Positions 1-7,789 of a stretch of 33,081 nt of DNA are shown here, piece by piece. Location of the stretch: positions 1 to 33,081 of the forward strand of contig WHSZ01000068.1 in NCBI GenBank assembly GCA_009379845.1. The letters run 5' to 3'. The stretch is from Pseudonocardiaceae bacterium. GTDB taxonomy: Bacteria; Actinomycetota; Actinomycetes; Mycobacteriales; Pseudonocardiaceae. The position numbers and the translations under genes were made by a program. The first letter of the stretch is position 1. Each line of letters opens with the position of its first letter. The notes under the pieces were generated by a model that was given only the letters and a program-made list of their open reading frames with translations, did no database searches and was not told the DNA's origin.

Positions 1-428
1 GCCACCAGATCATGCTCCGCGCGGGTCCGGACCTCGTCGGGGGTCCCGTCGGGCAGGTCGGTGAGGGTGTTGTGGATCTGCTCCACCTGCCTCGGACTCA
101 GCGTCCCCTCCACCACCGCCTGCCCGGTTTCCGCCAGGGGTGCCGGCATCTCCGCACCGGTGACGGTGCGGGTCCCCATCAGGGCTTGGGCGTAGGTGAT
201 CCGATGCCGGGCGTCCGTGTCGGTGACGTTCACCGCATCATGCACATACCGCCGCAAACTCGAATAGCCACACGTATCGCCCCGCGCCAGGAACTCACTG
301 ATCACCTGCAGCGAGCGGCCGAACGCGCGGTTGAGCACCCGCTCCGCCGAGCGGAGTTCGTCCCGCAACTCCTCGCCAGTGAGCTGCCACAACTCACCAC
401 CGGCCAGAGCGTCTGCGGGTGCGTTCAC
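1..428 (-). CDS. DUF222 / 13E12-type HNH endonuclease family protein, left copy (cut by window edge)
   Basis: About 142 N-terminal residues are visible on the minus strand, starting at a GTG (426-428) and reading NAPADALAGGELWQ. The rest lies beyond base 1. The sequence is about 90% identical by eye to the protein starting at 32569 on the plus strand, so this is a paralog in opposite orientation. The shared part is the helical DUF222 region; the HNH nuclease motif normally follows near the C-terminus and is not in view. The family includes the REP13E12 proteins of mycobacteria and is usually multicopy; its members behave as mobile-like or recombinogenic repeats with no firmly established cellular role. 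No ribosome binding site is obvious. A perfect short inverted repeat lies just upstream of the start. The reading frame is open throughout the visible part, unlike the right copy. Confidence 0.8.
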   Translation of the reverse strand, partial: MNAPADALAGGELWQLTGEELRDELRSAERVLNRAFGRSLQVISEFLARGDTCGYSSLRRYVHDAVNVTDTDARHRITYAQALMGTRTVTGAEMPAPLAETGQAVVEGTLSPRQVEQIHNTLTDLPDGTPDEVRTRAEHDLV

Positions 429-437
429 GTGTTCTAT

Positions 438-455
438 GTGATGGAAAACCATCAC
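438..455. promoter_or_regulatory. Perfect 7-bp inverted repeat upstream of left DUF222 gene
   Basis: GTGATGG, a 4-A spacer, and CCATCAC form a perfect inverted repeat 10 bases before the GTG start of the left DUF222 gene. The right DUF222 copy does not have it, so the two upstream regions have diverged. It could be a small operator or a leader hairpin; nothing further supports a function. The rest of the 429-585 gap shows no gene. Confidence 0.3.
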
Positions 456-585
456 CCAACATTTCGGCACAGCGGAAAACGAACCCTGGGGTGTGGGGGT
501 GCGCGGAAGTTGATGCGAGCAGGCCACGAGCGACCCCGCCCGACAGCGGAACAACCCTCGCGTCACTGGCCAGGCTCGCGAACAC

Positions 586-1599
586 TCACCGCTTGGTTGC
601 CGAACTCCACCCGGCTTCTTCCACCGGCGAGCGATCGAGCAGCGGCGCCCACCAGGACTCATGTTCGCGGTACCACGCGACGGTTTCCCGCATGCCCGCA
701 TCGAAATCCACGGTTGGCGCCCAGCCGAGCTCGGTGCGCAGCTTCGTCGAATCGAGCAGGTAACGCCGGTCGTGCGAGGGCCTGTCCGGCACGATCGTCT
801 TCAACGACGCGTCCAGCCCGAGCTCGGCGAGGATCGTGTCGGCGACCGTCTCGATATCCGCCTCGAACCCGCTGCCCACGTGATAGGTCTCGCCAAGCCT
901 GCCGTCCCGCAGCACCACGTCGATCGCCCGGCAGTGATCGGTCACGTACAGCCATTCCCTGCGGTTCTTCGTGGACGCGTACAGCGGCAACGGCTGCCCG
1001 CGCAGCGCGCGGGTGATGAACAGCGGGATGACCTTCTCAGGGAACTGGTACGGCCCGTAGTTGTTGGCACAGTTGGTGATCGTCACGGGCAGGCCATACG
1101 TCAAATGGTAGGCACGCACCGCGTGATCGCCACCGGCCTTCGCCGCGTTATAGGGAGTTCGCGGCAGGTAAGGGGAATCCTCGGTGAACGCACCCGGATC
1201 GTCGAGATCCATGTCGCCGTACACCTCGCAGGTGGACACGTGATGGAACCGCTCGACGCCGACCTGCCTCGCGGCCTCCGCCAACGCCTGCGTGCCGAGC
1301 ACGTTGGTGGCGAAGAACTCGCCTGGCCGCAGGATCGCGAGGCTGTTGTGCGATTCGGCCGCGAAGTTCACGATCACGTCCACCCGGCTGCTACGCAGCA
1401 GGCGTTCCATCGACTGCTGATCGCGGATGTCGCCCTCCACGAACTCCAGGTCCGCGAGATCCGCGAGGTTGTCCCGGTTACCCGCGTAGGTGAGCGCGTC
1501 CAGCGCGATCACCGTGTCGCCAGGGTGCACGGTTCGCCAGTACCGCACGAAGTTCGAGCCAATGAAGCCGGCGGCGCCGGTTACCAGAACGGTGGACAC
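586..1599 (-). CDS. RmlB-like NAD-dependent sugar-nucleotide 4,6-dehydratase with altered catalytic motif
   Basis: A 337-residue extended short-chain dehydrogenase starting at GTG. The N-terminus has the NAD-binding motif GAAGFIG (residues 8-14), followed by LDALTYAG, and the family signatures NNYGPYQFPEK and REWLYVTDH are well preserved, so it clearly belongs to the dTDP-glucose 4,6-dehydratase group. The Tyr-x3-Lys pair is present (Y150, K154). Two active-site regions differ from classical RmlB: the usual STDEVYG is STCEVYG, with Cys124 in place of the Asp that acts as acid during dehydration, and the usual ESHVDRS is ESHNSLA. Glu125 is kept. It may therefore catalyse a different epimerase or dehydratase step on a nucleotide sugar. 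It lies 23 bases downstream of the LysR gene on the same strand, so the two may be cotranscribed. No rmlA, rmlC or rmlD is nearby. Confidence 0.88.
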   Translation of the reverse strand: MSTVLVTGAAGFIGSNFVRYWRTVHPGDTVIALDALTYAGNRDNLADLADLEFVEGDIRDQQSMERLLRSSRVDVIVNFAAESHNSLAILRPGEFFATNVLGTQALAEAARQVGVERFHHVSTCEVYGDMDLDDPGAFTEDSPYLPRTPYNAAKAGGDHAVRAYHLTYGLPVTITNCANNYGPYQFPEKVIPLFITRALRGQPLPLYASTKNRREWLYVTDHCRAIDVVLRDGRLGETYHVGSGFEADIETVADTILAELGLDASLKTIVPDRPSHDRRYLLDSTKLRTELGWAPTVDFDAGMRETVAWYREHESWWAPLLDRSPVEEAGWSSATKR

Positions 1600-1622
1600 C
1601 CAGCCACTCTAGCGTTCCGACC

Positions 1623-2540
1623 CTAATCAACCGCCACGGCGTACGCGCCGGCGTTCAGCCGCGCGGAGTACTCGATCGCCACGCGCACGAACTCGCTGAT
1701 CGCCCGGGATCTGGCACCGGGCGGCCAGGCGACCGCGACGGCGTACGGGCTGGCGTCACTCACCGCCCGGTACGCGACGTCGACCCTCGGGTTGAGCTCG
1801 GCCATGGACCGCGGTACCAGCGCGACGGCTTGGCCGAGCCCGACGACCTCAAGCAGTTGGGCGCCGTCGGTGACAACCGGACCGTGCGGTTCGGTCGGCC
1901 CGCCCGCCGCGCGTCCCGACCAGTAGGCGCGCTCGGCGGCGGTGGAATCGGCCCAGCGTGGCATCGACTCGCCCGCGAGGTCCTGGCAGCGCAGCTCCCG
2001 GCGGCGCGCGAGGCGGTGATCCACCGGCAGGGCAAGCACCCGCGGCTCGGTGGTCAACGATTCGGCGTCCAGCCCGCTCGCGTCGTACGGGGAGCTGAGC
2101 AGCGCGAGGTCGGCCCGCCCGTCGTGCACCATGCCGGCCTGCTCGCCCCATCCGCTCACCTCGATCTCGGCGTGTGCAGCGGTCGACCGGGAGTGATAGG
2201 CGTCCACGATTCGCTGCAGCAGACCGGTGGCCACCCCGGACTTCGCGGTGATCACCAGCCGTGGCGCGGTGGTGCCGGCACGGCGGGTTCGGCGGGATGC
2301 GGCCGAGACCGCGTCGAGAACATCCTTCGCCTCGTCGAGCAATGTGGTGCCCGCGATGGTGAGCGAGACGTGCCGGGTGCTGCGCTCGAGTAGCTGAACG
2401 CCGAGCCGCGCTTCGATCTGCCGGATCACCCTGGACAGTGGTGGCTGCGCCATCCCGAGGCGCTCGGCGGCACGGGTGAAGTTCAGCTCTTCGGCAACGG
2501 CGACGAAGTACCGCAGCTCCCGCACTTCCAGGTCATCCAT
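1623..2540 (-). CDS. LysR-family transcriptional regulator
   Basis: A 305-residue protein. The ATG at 2540 is chosen because it gives the standard LysR N-terminus, MDDLEVRELRYFVAVAEELN, directly before the winged helix-turn-helix (FTRAAERLGMAQPPLSRVIR, residues about 19-38). The frame stays open further upstream without homology. The C-terminal part is the usual periplasmic-binding-fold effector domain (from about residue 90), which should sense a small molecule. It is divergent from the MmpS-like gene at 2732 and lies directly upstream of the RmlB-like gene on its own strand; LysR proteins commonly control a divergent neighbour. A pair of inverted TGTTACCG half-sites lies in the divergent intergenic region. 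The effector cannot be deduced. Confidence 0.88.
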   Translation of the reverse strand: MDDLEVRELRYFVAVAEELNFTRAAERLGMAQPPLSRVIRQIEARLGVQLLERSTRHVSLTIAGTTLLDEAKDVLDAVSAASRRTRRAGTTAPRLVITAKSGVATGLLQRIVDAYHSRSTAAHAEIEVSGWGEQAGMVHDGRADLALLSSPYDASGLDAESLTTEPRVLALPVDHRLARRRELRCQDLAGESMPRWADSTAAERAYWSGRAAGGPTEPHGPVVTDGAQLLEVVGLGQAVALVPRSMAELNPRVDVAYRAVSDASPYAVAVAWPPGARSRAISEFVRVAIEYSARLNAGAYAVAVD

Positions 2541-2602
2541 ACTGCGAAAGTATAGGCCGCGACCAAAGCGGGCTTCCGTCCCGCTGCGCGCCGCGCGTTC
2601 AC

Positions 2603-2662
2603 TGTTACCGTTCGCGACAGCCCCCAAGCGGGTGATCCCCATTCCAGTAGCTCTCGGTAACA
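2603..2662. promoter_or_regulatory. Spaced inverted half-sites in LysR / MmpS-like divergent region
   Basis: TGTTACCG (2603-2610) and CGGTAACA (2655-2662) are perfect inverted 8-mers about 44 bases apart, between the LysR start (2540) and the divergent gene at 2732. The spacing could suit two bound LysR dimers or a loop, but 8-mers of this length can arise by chance. No convincing -10 or -35 boxes were identified. Confidence 0.25.
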
Positions 2663-2731
2663 ATTCGTCTGATCATTCCGAGATGTAAGCGTCGGGCGCC
2701 GACCGGCGCCCTGGTATGGAGATCCCCCGCG

Positions 2732-3340
2732 ATGTCTGCCTCATCCGCTGCGGTGGAGCCTGCGCAGCCAAAGCCGCGCCGGTTCGCTCGGCTTGCCTGG
2801 ATCGCATTCCTTTGCGGCATCGTGGGAACGGCCGGGGCGCCCCTGCTGACGTTACACACCGTAACTGCGATCATCGCCGGAGCCGGCGTGCTGGTCGGTG
2901 TTGTCGCTGCCTTCGGGTCCAGCAAATTGCTCGCGCTCATCAGCATCGCCATGTGCGTCGTGGGGATCGTGTTCACCGTGCTGATCGGCAACTTGCCGAA
3001 GTATGACGCGCAGAGCATTCGCCGCGAACTCCACCGGACACTCGAGCACGTGGAGCAGGCGAAGGTACCCATAGTGATCAACTACGAGGTGCTGACGAGC
3101 GGACCGGGCATCGCCGCCGTCACGTATCTGGCTCCCGGCCGCGAGGTCGTCCACCACGACAACGTCGGTGCCCGGTGGTCCACATCGCTGAACGTCGTCG
3201 CGCCACTGGCCAGCGCGTACGGGCTGCTTGGCGAGAACGTCGCGGGTGGCGCGATCACCTGCCGGATCACCGTCAACGGGATCGTGATCAGCGAGAGCAT
3301 CCGCAGCGGGGAGCGCGCGACCGCGACGTGCTACGGCTAG
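2732..3340 (+). CDS. Three-helix membrane protein with MmpS-like C-terminal domain
   Basis: A 202-residue protein. A basic, Pro-rich N-terminus is followed by three predicted membrane helices (about 21-39, 44-62 and 66-88). An outside-facing domain of about 110 residues follows. That domain contains VINYEVLTSG, AVTYLA, a central Trp (ARWSTSLNV), ITCRITVNGIVISES and a final ATCYG. This pattern of paired Cys and short beta strands resembles the MmpS family of actinobacteria, which are single-pass accessory proteins for MmpL lipid exporters. Three helices in front of an MmpS-like domain is not the usual architecture and no mmpL gene is nearby, so partner and role are unknown. The family call rests on motif pattern only. 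The gene is divergent from the LysR regulator. Confidence 0.7.
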   Translation: MSASSAAVEPAQPKPRRFARLAWIAFLCGIVGTAGAPLLTLHTVTAIIAGAGVLVGVVAAFGSSKLLALISIAMCVVGIVFTVLIGNLPKYDAQSIRRELHRTLEHVEQAKVPIVINYEVLTSGPGIAAVTYLAPGREVVHHDNVGARWSTSLNVVAPLASAYGLLGENVAGGAITCRITVNGIVISESIRSGERATATCYG

Positions 3341-3427
3341 GTGGCAGCGAATTCGGGGAGTTCGCCACGAACCGCTCCATGGCCGCGGCCACGCTCACCA
3401 GCAGGTCGGCGCTGGTCGATACCCGGG

Positions 3428-4534
3428 TCACCGGCCGGCCCCGCCAGATCGGTCGGCGGCCGAGTCGGTGGCCGAGTCGCCCGCGATCGCCGCGGCGTAG
3501 CCGGCTCCTCGTCCACTGGCACGGGCCACGATCGTGCCGGCCCGGACGCGCACCGCGTCCTCGGTGTCGTCGTCGGCGGCTGCTCCGATTGCCGACGCGA
3601 TCCGGGCGTCCTCGTCGAAGACGAGGTGCAGGCGCGGCCAGTCCTCCGGCGCGAACACCCGCCGCAGGCACCCGGTTAGGTCGCTGATCCTGAGCCGCAC
3701 GAGGCGTCCGATCTCAGCTGGAGCGCTCGTCACCACGGCCACGGTGACCCGGTCCCCCTGGCCGGCGGCGCGCATGACCTCTTCGGCCGCGGCCAGCCGG
3801 CCGGCTCCGAGCACCGCGATCACACCGTCCGCGTCGAGCCCCGCCCGGCGACCGGTGATCTCATCCGGCGACTCCGCCGGCGGAACCCAGCTGTCCTCGC
3901 AGCGTTGTGCCGGGGTGACGTAGGGCAGGTGCGGCGGGTCCCAGGCCTCGGCCAGGTCGATCCCGGCCAGCCGCTCGCACGCGCGGGCCACGTCGAACGG
4001 GTCGCCGAATCCGGGCGCCGTATCGGCCAGGTGGCCTGAGCCGGTCAGCAACGTCAAGACGAGCTCGGCCAGCCGCACCTGCCTTGTCCGGGTTGCCGCA
4101 CGCGATTCGAGCGCGGACGCGAGCAGCAGCGACTCCAGCCGGGTGACCTGCGCCAGCGCGGAGCGAGCCGGTTCGTCGAGCACGCCGGCCAGCGAGCGCA
4201 ACCGCAGGTGGCCGCTCGTGGGTGTGTCGCCGAGAAGGGGTAGCCGTTCGAGCCAGACCCGGGCGAACGTGCCGAGCGCCTCGGCCGGATCGGGTGACGA
4301 CACCGGCGCCTTGCCGGTGCCGGTGTGTTCGACCAGGTCGACAAGCACCGCCAGATAGAGCGCGCGCTTGCTCGGGAAGTTCGAGTACACCGCGCCACGG
4401 GTCAGCTCCGCCCGCTCGGCGATCCGGTCGACCTTCGCCTCGGCGAACCCACGCTCGGCGAATTCCTCCCTCGCCGCGGCCAGCACGGCCGCGCGGGTGC
4501 GCTCCTGCTGCTGTGCCCTGGTCAGCCGGACCAT
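3428..4534 (-). CDS. TetR-family repressor with extra C-terminal domain, likely regulator of the divergent ABC exporter
   Basis: A 368-residue protein, about 170 residues longer than a typical TetR regulator. The ATG at 4534 has a strong GGGAGGAG ribosome site in front and gives MVRLTRAQQQERTRAAVLAA, the usual TetR beginning. The helix-turn-helix is at about residues 14-52 (AEAKVDRIAERAELTRGAVYSNF). A helical ligand domain follows to about residue 200. The last 150 or so residues (from about DADGVIAVLGAG) look like an alpha/beta domain with the strand pattern RLHLVFDED...AGTIVARASG. This weakly recalls thioredoxin/peroxiredoxin folds but lacks visible catalytic Cys residues. It is divergent from the DrrA-like ATPase gene, and a perfect 25-bp palindrome lies in the 87-base gap. 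This arrangement is typical for a repressor of a drug exporter that also represses itself. Confidence 0.88.
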   Translation of the reverse strand: MVRLTRAQQQERTRAAVLAAAREEFAERGFAEAKVDRIAERAELTRGAVYSNFPSKRALYLAVLVDLVEHTGTGKAPVSSPDPAEALGTFARVWLERLPLLGDTPTSGHLRLRSLAGVLDEPARSALAQVTRLESLLLASALESRAATRTRQVRLAELVLTLLTGSGHLADTAPGFGDPFDVARACERLAGIDLAEAWDPPHLPYVTPAQRCEDSWVPPAESPDEITGRRAGLDADGVIAVLGAGRLAAAEEVMRAAGQGDRVTVAVVTSAPAEIGRLVRLRISDLTGCLRRVFAPEDWPRLHLVFDEDARIASAIGAAADDDTEDAVRVRAGTIVARASGRGAGYAAAIAGDSATDSAADRSGGAGR

Positions 4535-4575
4535 CACGACTCCTCCCTTGGATCCACCGCTAGGATACTCGGAAC

Positions 4576-4600
4576 ATTCAGATGTTAATAACATCTGAAT
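4576..4600. promoter_or_regulatory. Perfect 25-bp palindromic operator for TetR regulator
   Basis: ATTCAGATGTTA, a central A, then TAACATCTGAAT: two perfect 12-base arms about one central base. It sits between the TetR start (4534) and the exporter ATPase start (4622), 21 bases before the latter and just ahead of its AAGGGAG ribosome site. It is AT-rich in an otherwise very GC-rich stretch. Its length and symmetry are typical for TetR dimers, so binding would block both divergent genes. Confidence 0.8.
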
Positions 4601-4621
4601 AAGACACGAAGGGAGACCGCG

Positions 4622-5584
4622 ATGAGCGAGCACGGTTTCGAGGCCGAGAAGCTGGCCAAACGGTTCGGCAAGACCGTCGCGCTGGATGGCGTCAGCTTGG
4701 CCGCGCCTCGCGGGCAGGTCCTTGGGCTGCTGGGGCCAAACGGGGCAGGGAAGACGACGGTGATCCGCATCCTGGCGACGCTGCTGCGATCCGACAGGGG
4801 GCGTGCGTCGGTGGCCGGTTTCGATGTGGCCGGCCAGCCGGGACAGGTGCGCGGCCGGATCGCGCTTTCCGGCCAGCACACCAGCGTCGACGAGGAACTG
4901 ACCGGGCTGGCGAACCTGGTCATGATCGGGCAGCTCCTCGACATGCCCCGGCGGCACGCCACGCAACGGGCAGCCGAGCTGCTGGCCCGGTTCGGGCTCG
5001 AAGACGCGGCGAGAAGGCCGGTCGCCAGCTACTCCGGAGGCATGCGCCGCCGCCTCGACCTGGCCGCGAGCCTGGTCGGCCGCCCTGAAGTAATCTTCCT
5101 CGACGAACCTTCGGTCGGCCTGGACCCCGGCAAGCGTGACGAGCTGTGGCAGCTGATCCGTGGCCTGACCGCCGAAGGCGTTACCGTGCTGCTGACCACC
5201 CAGTACCTCGAAGAGGCCGACGCCCTCGCGGACGGCATCATCGTCCTCGACCACGGACGGGTCATCGCCGCCGGCACGCCCGCTGAGCTGAAACAGCAGG
5301 TCGGCGGGCGCGCCGTCGTGGTACGCCTCGACGACCCCGCCGACACCGAGCCTGCGGCGGCCATCCTCGCCTCGGTGGCCGACCGGAGCCCGGAGCGTTC
5401 CACCAGGCACGAACTCGTCGTACCCGTCACCGGTGACGACGACTTCTTCGAGATCACCGCCAGGCTTCGCGAGCACGCCATCGGCGTCACCGAGCTGTCG
5501 CTGCGCCTGCCAAGCCTCGACGAGGCTTTCCTCGCCCTGACGGGTGCACCCGCCACGACCACCGACTTCACGAAGGCCGCCTGA
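4622..5584 (+). CDS. DrrA-like ABC transporter ATP-binding protein (drug export)
   Basis: A 320-residue ATPase with all core motifs: Walker A GPNGAGKT (38-45), signature SGGMR (138-142), Walker B VIFLDE (157-162) and the D-loop GLDP. The switch position reads TTQYLEEAD, with Gln where most ABC proteins have His; this is usual in the daunorubicin-resistance DrrA group. The C-terminal 90 or so residues (from about GGRAVVVRLDD) match the regulatory extension of DrrA-type proteins. The start follows a clear AAGGGAG site. The stop overlaps the permease start by one base, so the two subunits are translationally coupled. Control by the divergent TetR protein through the palindrome at 4576 is likely. 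The exported compound is unknown. Confidence 0.92.
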   Translation: MSEHGFEAEKLAKRFGKTVALDGVSLAAPRGQVLGLLGPNGAGKTTVIRILATLLRSDRGRASVAGFDVAGQPGQVRGRIALSGQHTSVDEELTGLANLVMIGQLLDMPRRHATQRAAELLARFGLEDAARRPVASYSGGMRRRLDLAASLVGRPEVIFLDEPSVGLDPGKRDELWQLIRGLTAEGVTVLLTTQYLEEADALADGIIVLDHGRVIAAGTPAELKQQVGGRAVVVRLDDPADTEPAAAILASVADRSPERSTRHELVVPVTGDDDFFEITARLREHAIGVTELSLRLPSLDEAFLALTGAPATTTDFTKAA

Positions 5585-6384
5585 TGACCACCGCACCCGC
5601 CCGCACCCAACCCGGAACCCGGCCGCTCGGTTGGCTCCGGCACAGCCTCGTGCTCGCCCGCCGCAGCCTGGCCAAAACCACCCGCAGCCCGGGCCCCATC
5701 GTCAACGGGGTCGTCACTCCAGCGCTGTTCCTGGTGCTGTTCCTCTACCTCTTCGGCGGCTCGGTCGCCGGCTCCACCACCGACTACCTGCGGTACCTCT
5801 TCCCTGGCATCCTCGTCATGGGCGCCGGGCTTGCCGGGATGATCTCGACCGGCACAACCATCAACCTCGACCGTCGGAACGGCGTGACCGACCGGTTCCG
5901 CAGCCTGCCGATCAGCCGCCTCGCACCGCTTCTCGGGTCCGTGTTGGCCGACATCGTCCGCTACCTGCTCGCGGTCGCCATCCTGTTCGCCATCGGAGCA
6001 CTCCTCGGCTTCCGCGTCCACGGCAGCCTCGCGGCCGCGCTCGCCGCCGCCGGCCTCGCTATTCTCTTCGGGTTCTGCGTCAGCTGGGTCACCGTATTTA
6101 TTGGTGTCCTGGTCAAGGACGCCAACGCCGTCGTGGCCTTCAGCTTCATCACGTTCTTGCCACTGCAACTCGGCACCAGCCTCGCCGCACCCACCAGCAC
6201 GCTGCCCGGATGGCTGCGAGCCTGGGCCGAGGTCAACCCGGTCACCCAAGTCATGGACGCTTGCCGCGCCCTGCTGAACGGCACAACGATCGGCGGCACC
6301 GTCACCACCACGCTGATCTGGTGCGTGATCCTCTTCGTGGTGTTCTGCCCGCTCGCCGTCCGCAGCTACAGCCGCCAGCAATGA
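5584..6384 (+). CDS. DrrB-like ABC-2 type transporter permease
   Basis: A 266-residue membrane protein with a cytoplasmic N-terminus and about six hydrophobic segments, starting with NGVVTPALFLVLFLYLFGG (about 40-60). Conserved ABC-2 landmarks are visible: the loop NLDRRNGVTDRFRSLPISR (about 95-113), which couples to the ATPase, and WAEVNPVTQVMDACRALL near the last helices. It overlaps the ATPase gene by one base and should form the membrane half of the exporter. Size and order match DrrB partners of DrrA-like ATPases, which pump out antibiotics or other lipophilic compounds. Confidence 0.9.
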   Translation: MTTAPARTQPGTRPLGWLRHSLVLARRSLAKTTRSPGPIVNGVVTPALFLVLFLYLFGGSVAGSTTDYLRYLFPGILVMGAGLAGMISTGTTINLDRRNGVTDRFRSLPISRLAPLLGSVLADIVRYLLAVAILFAIGALLGFRVHGSLAAALAAAGLAILFGFCVSWVTVFIGVLVKDANAVVAFSFITFLPLQLGTSLAAPTSTLPGWLRAWAEVNPVTQVMDACRALLNGTTIGGTVTTTLIWCVILFVVFCPLAVRSYSRQQ

Positions 6385-6535
6385 GCTGGCCACCGAACTG
6401 ACGTAGCTCAGCCACGAGATGGTCGTACAACGCGGCTTTCGGACCTGAGGTCGGCGCGCACGGGTGCCCAATCGGCGGATGCTCGGCTCGGCACTGTCGT
6501 GCCAATGTGTATTGACGCCGTGCCAGGGGGTGACC

Positions 6536-7789
6536 GTGACCGCGAATGATCGGTTCTTCCAGACCAAGCAGGCAGCGGCCGTGCTCAAGCATGGGATTCT
6601 CGCTCGGTATCCGACCGTGTTCACGACGATGACCAGCGTCGGCCGTGTGGACGGTCGGGTGGTGTACCTGGATGGGTACGCCGGACCGGGACGGTACGAG
6701 CCCGAAGGAGATGCCGCAGAGGGAGAACCGGGTTCTCCCTTGATCGCTATCCGGACCGCCGAGACGGTGAAGACGTGGAAGCGCACCTTGCACTGCGTCT
6801 TTGTGGAACGCAATCGAACCTACGCCGACAACCTGCGCACCGTGCTCGCCGAGGACGCAGGGCCTGGACTGAGCTATGAGGTCTTGGATGGCGACGTGCA
6901 GGGCCATGTGGATCATGTTCTATCGGTCGCGGGGTCCTCGCCGCTGTTCGCGTTCCTTGATCCATTTGGCACGGCGTTACCATACGCCGAGTTAAGGCAC
7001 ACGCTGCTTGGACGCGATACAAGACTGATCACGGAGGTGCTGCTCAACTTCAACGTGCATATGGTGGGCCGGATTGGCGGTTACCTGACCGGCGACGAAG
7101 AAGACGAAGAGACTACTGGGGGCCGGTCAGCAACACTGGCACGGATGGATGCCTTCTTGGGCGGACCGTGGTGGCAGGACGAGTTCCGTAACGCTCGGTT
7201 GTCTAACGACGAAGGCTCAGCGGCGCGCGCAGCAATGCACATCGTCGAGCAGTTCCGCCGCAAGGTCCATGACGACACCGGCTTCCAGTCGTTCGCGGTA
7301 CCAATCCGCCGAAGGCCACACCACAATCCGCTGTTCGTAATGCTGCTGTTCTACCGCCATGCCGCTGCCCCCTACATGTTCAACGAGTCTGTGTCGAAAG
7401 CGAACGAGGAGTGGCGTCACCACCAGCACAACATCGAGACGGCCGAGCTACTGGAATCACTGAATGATGAGCAGCCCAATCTGTTCGATGTGGACGACGA
7501 GGGTTATACCGCTCGGTACCTGGAAGAACGCGTCGACAAGGCAGAGCGCAAGCTCGAAGAGGAGTGGATCACCTTGATCGCGGAGAACATCCGGCATCAT
7601 GTCAAAAGCGGTCCGCTACCGGTAGAAGCGCGCCTGACGGATATCCACGGCACAACCTTGGGGCTGGCACGGCCGATGCACCTGACCCGCGCGTGGGACC
7701 GGCTCGCGGAAGAAGGCGTCGTCGAACGACGGCTACCTGACAAGAAGCTGCGGATGCGGAGACAGACGATCTACCCCGTCAGCCGTTAG
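6536..7789 (+). CDS. tcmP: Three-Cys-motif partner protein TcmP
   Basis: A 417-residue protein. The GTG at 6536 is chosen because AGGGGG lies five bases ahead and it gives MTANDRFFQTKQAAAVLKHG, the usual short lead into the family. Motifs visible: VVYLDGYAGPGRY (DGYAGPG at 46-52), then GSPLIAI, VFVERN with an acidic Glu91, and FAFLDPFG (142-145). Together they look like a Rossmann-type methyltransferase core in which DGYAGPG fills the cofactor loop and DPFG replaces the usual DPPY catalytic motif. This comparison is inference. The last 60 or so residues resemble a winged helix. By definition TcmP proteins sit beside a protein with a GC-x6-C-x2-CY motif, and that partner is the next gene, convergent with an 11-base overlap. 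Biochemical activity is not established. Base composition appears less GC-rich than the neighbours, suggesting transfer. Confidence 0.85.
   Translation: MTANDRFFQTKQAAAVLKHGILARYPTVFTTMTSVGRVDGRVVYLDGYAGPGRYEPEGDAAEGEPGSPLIAIRTAETVKTWKRTLHCVFVERNRTYADNLRTVLAEDAGPGLSYEVLDGDVQGHVDHVLSVAGSSPLFAFLDPFGTALPYAELRHTLLGRDTRLITEVLLNFNVHMVGRIGGYLTGDEEDEETTGGRSATLARMDAFLGGPWWQDEFRNARLSNDEGSAARAAMHIVEQFRRKVHDDTGFQSFAVPIRRRPHHNPLFVMLLFYRHAAAPYMFNESVSKANEEWRHHQHNIETAELLESLNDEQPNLFDVDDEGYTARYLEERVDKAERKLEEEWITLIAENIRHHVKSGPLPVEARLTDIHGTTLGLARPMHLTRAWDRLAEEGVVERRLPDKKLRMRRQTIYPVSR

Noticed and set aside
12..1016. Plus-strand open frame opposite the left DUF222 and RmlB-like genes
   Set aside because: It spans two unrelated genes on the other strand and the gap between them and shows no protein-like motif.
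3351..3376. Possible hairpin after the MmpS-like gene (GTGGC...GCGAA against TTCGCCAC)
   Set aside because: Pairing is interrupted by several bases and lacks a T-tract; too weak to call a terminator.
5029..6813. Long open frame on the minus strand (594 codons) over the ABC exporter genes
   Set aside because: It lies antisense to two clearly real exporter genes and its translation is low-complexity, as expected from GC-biased third positions.
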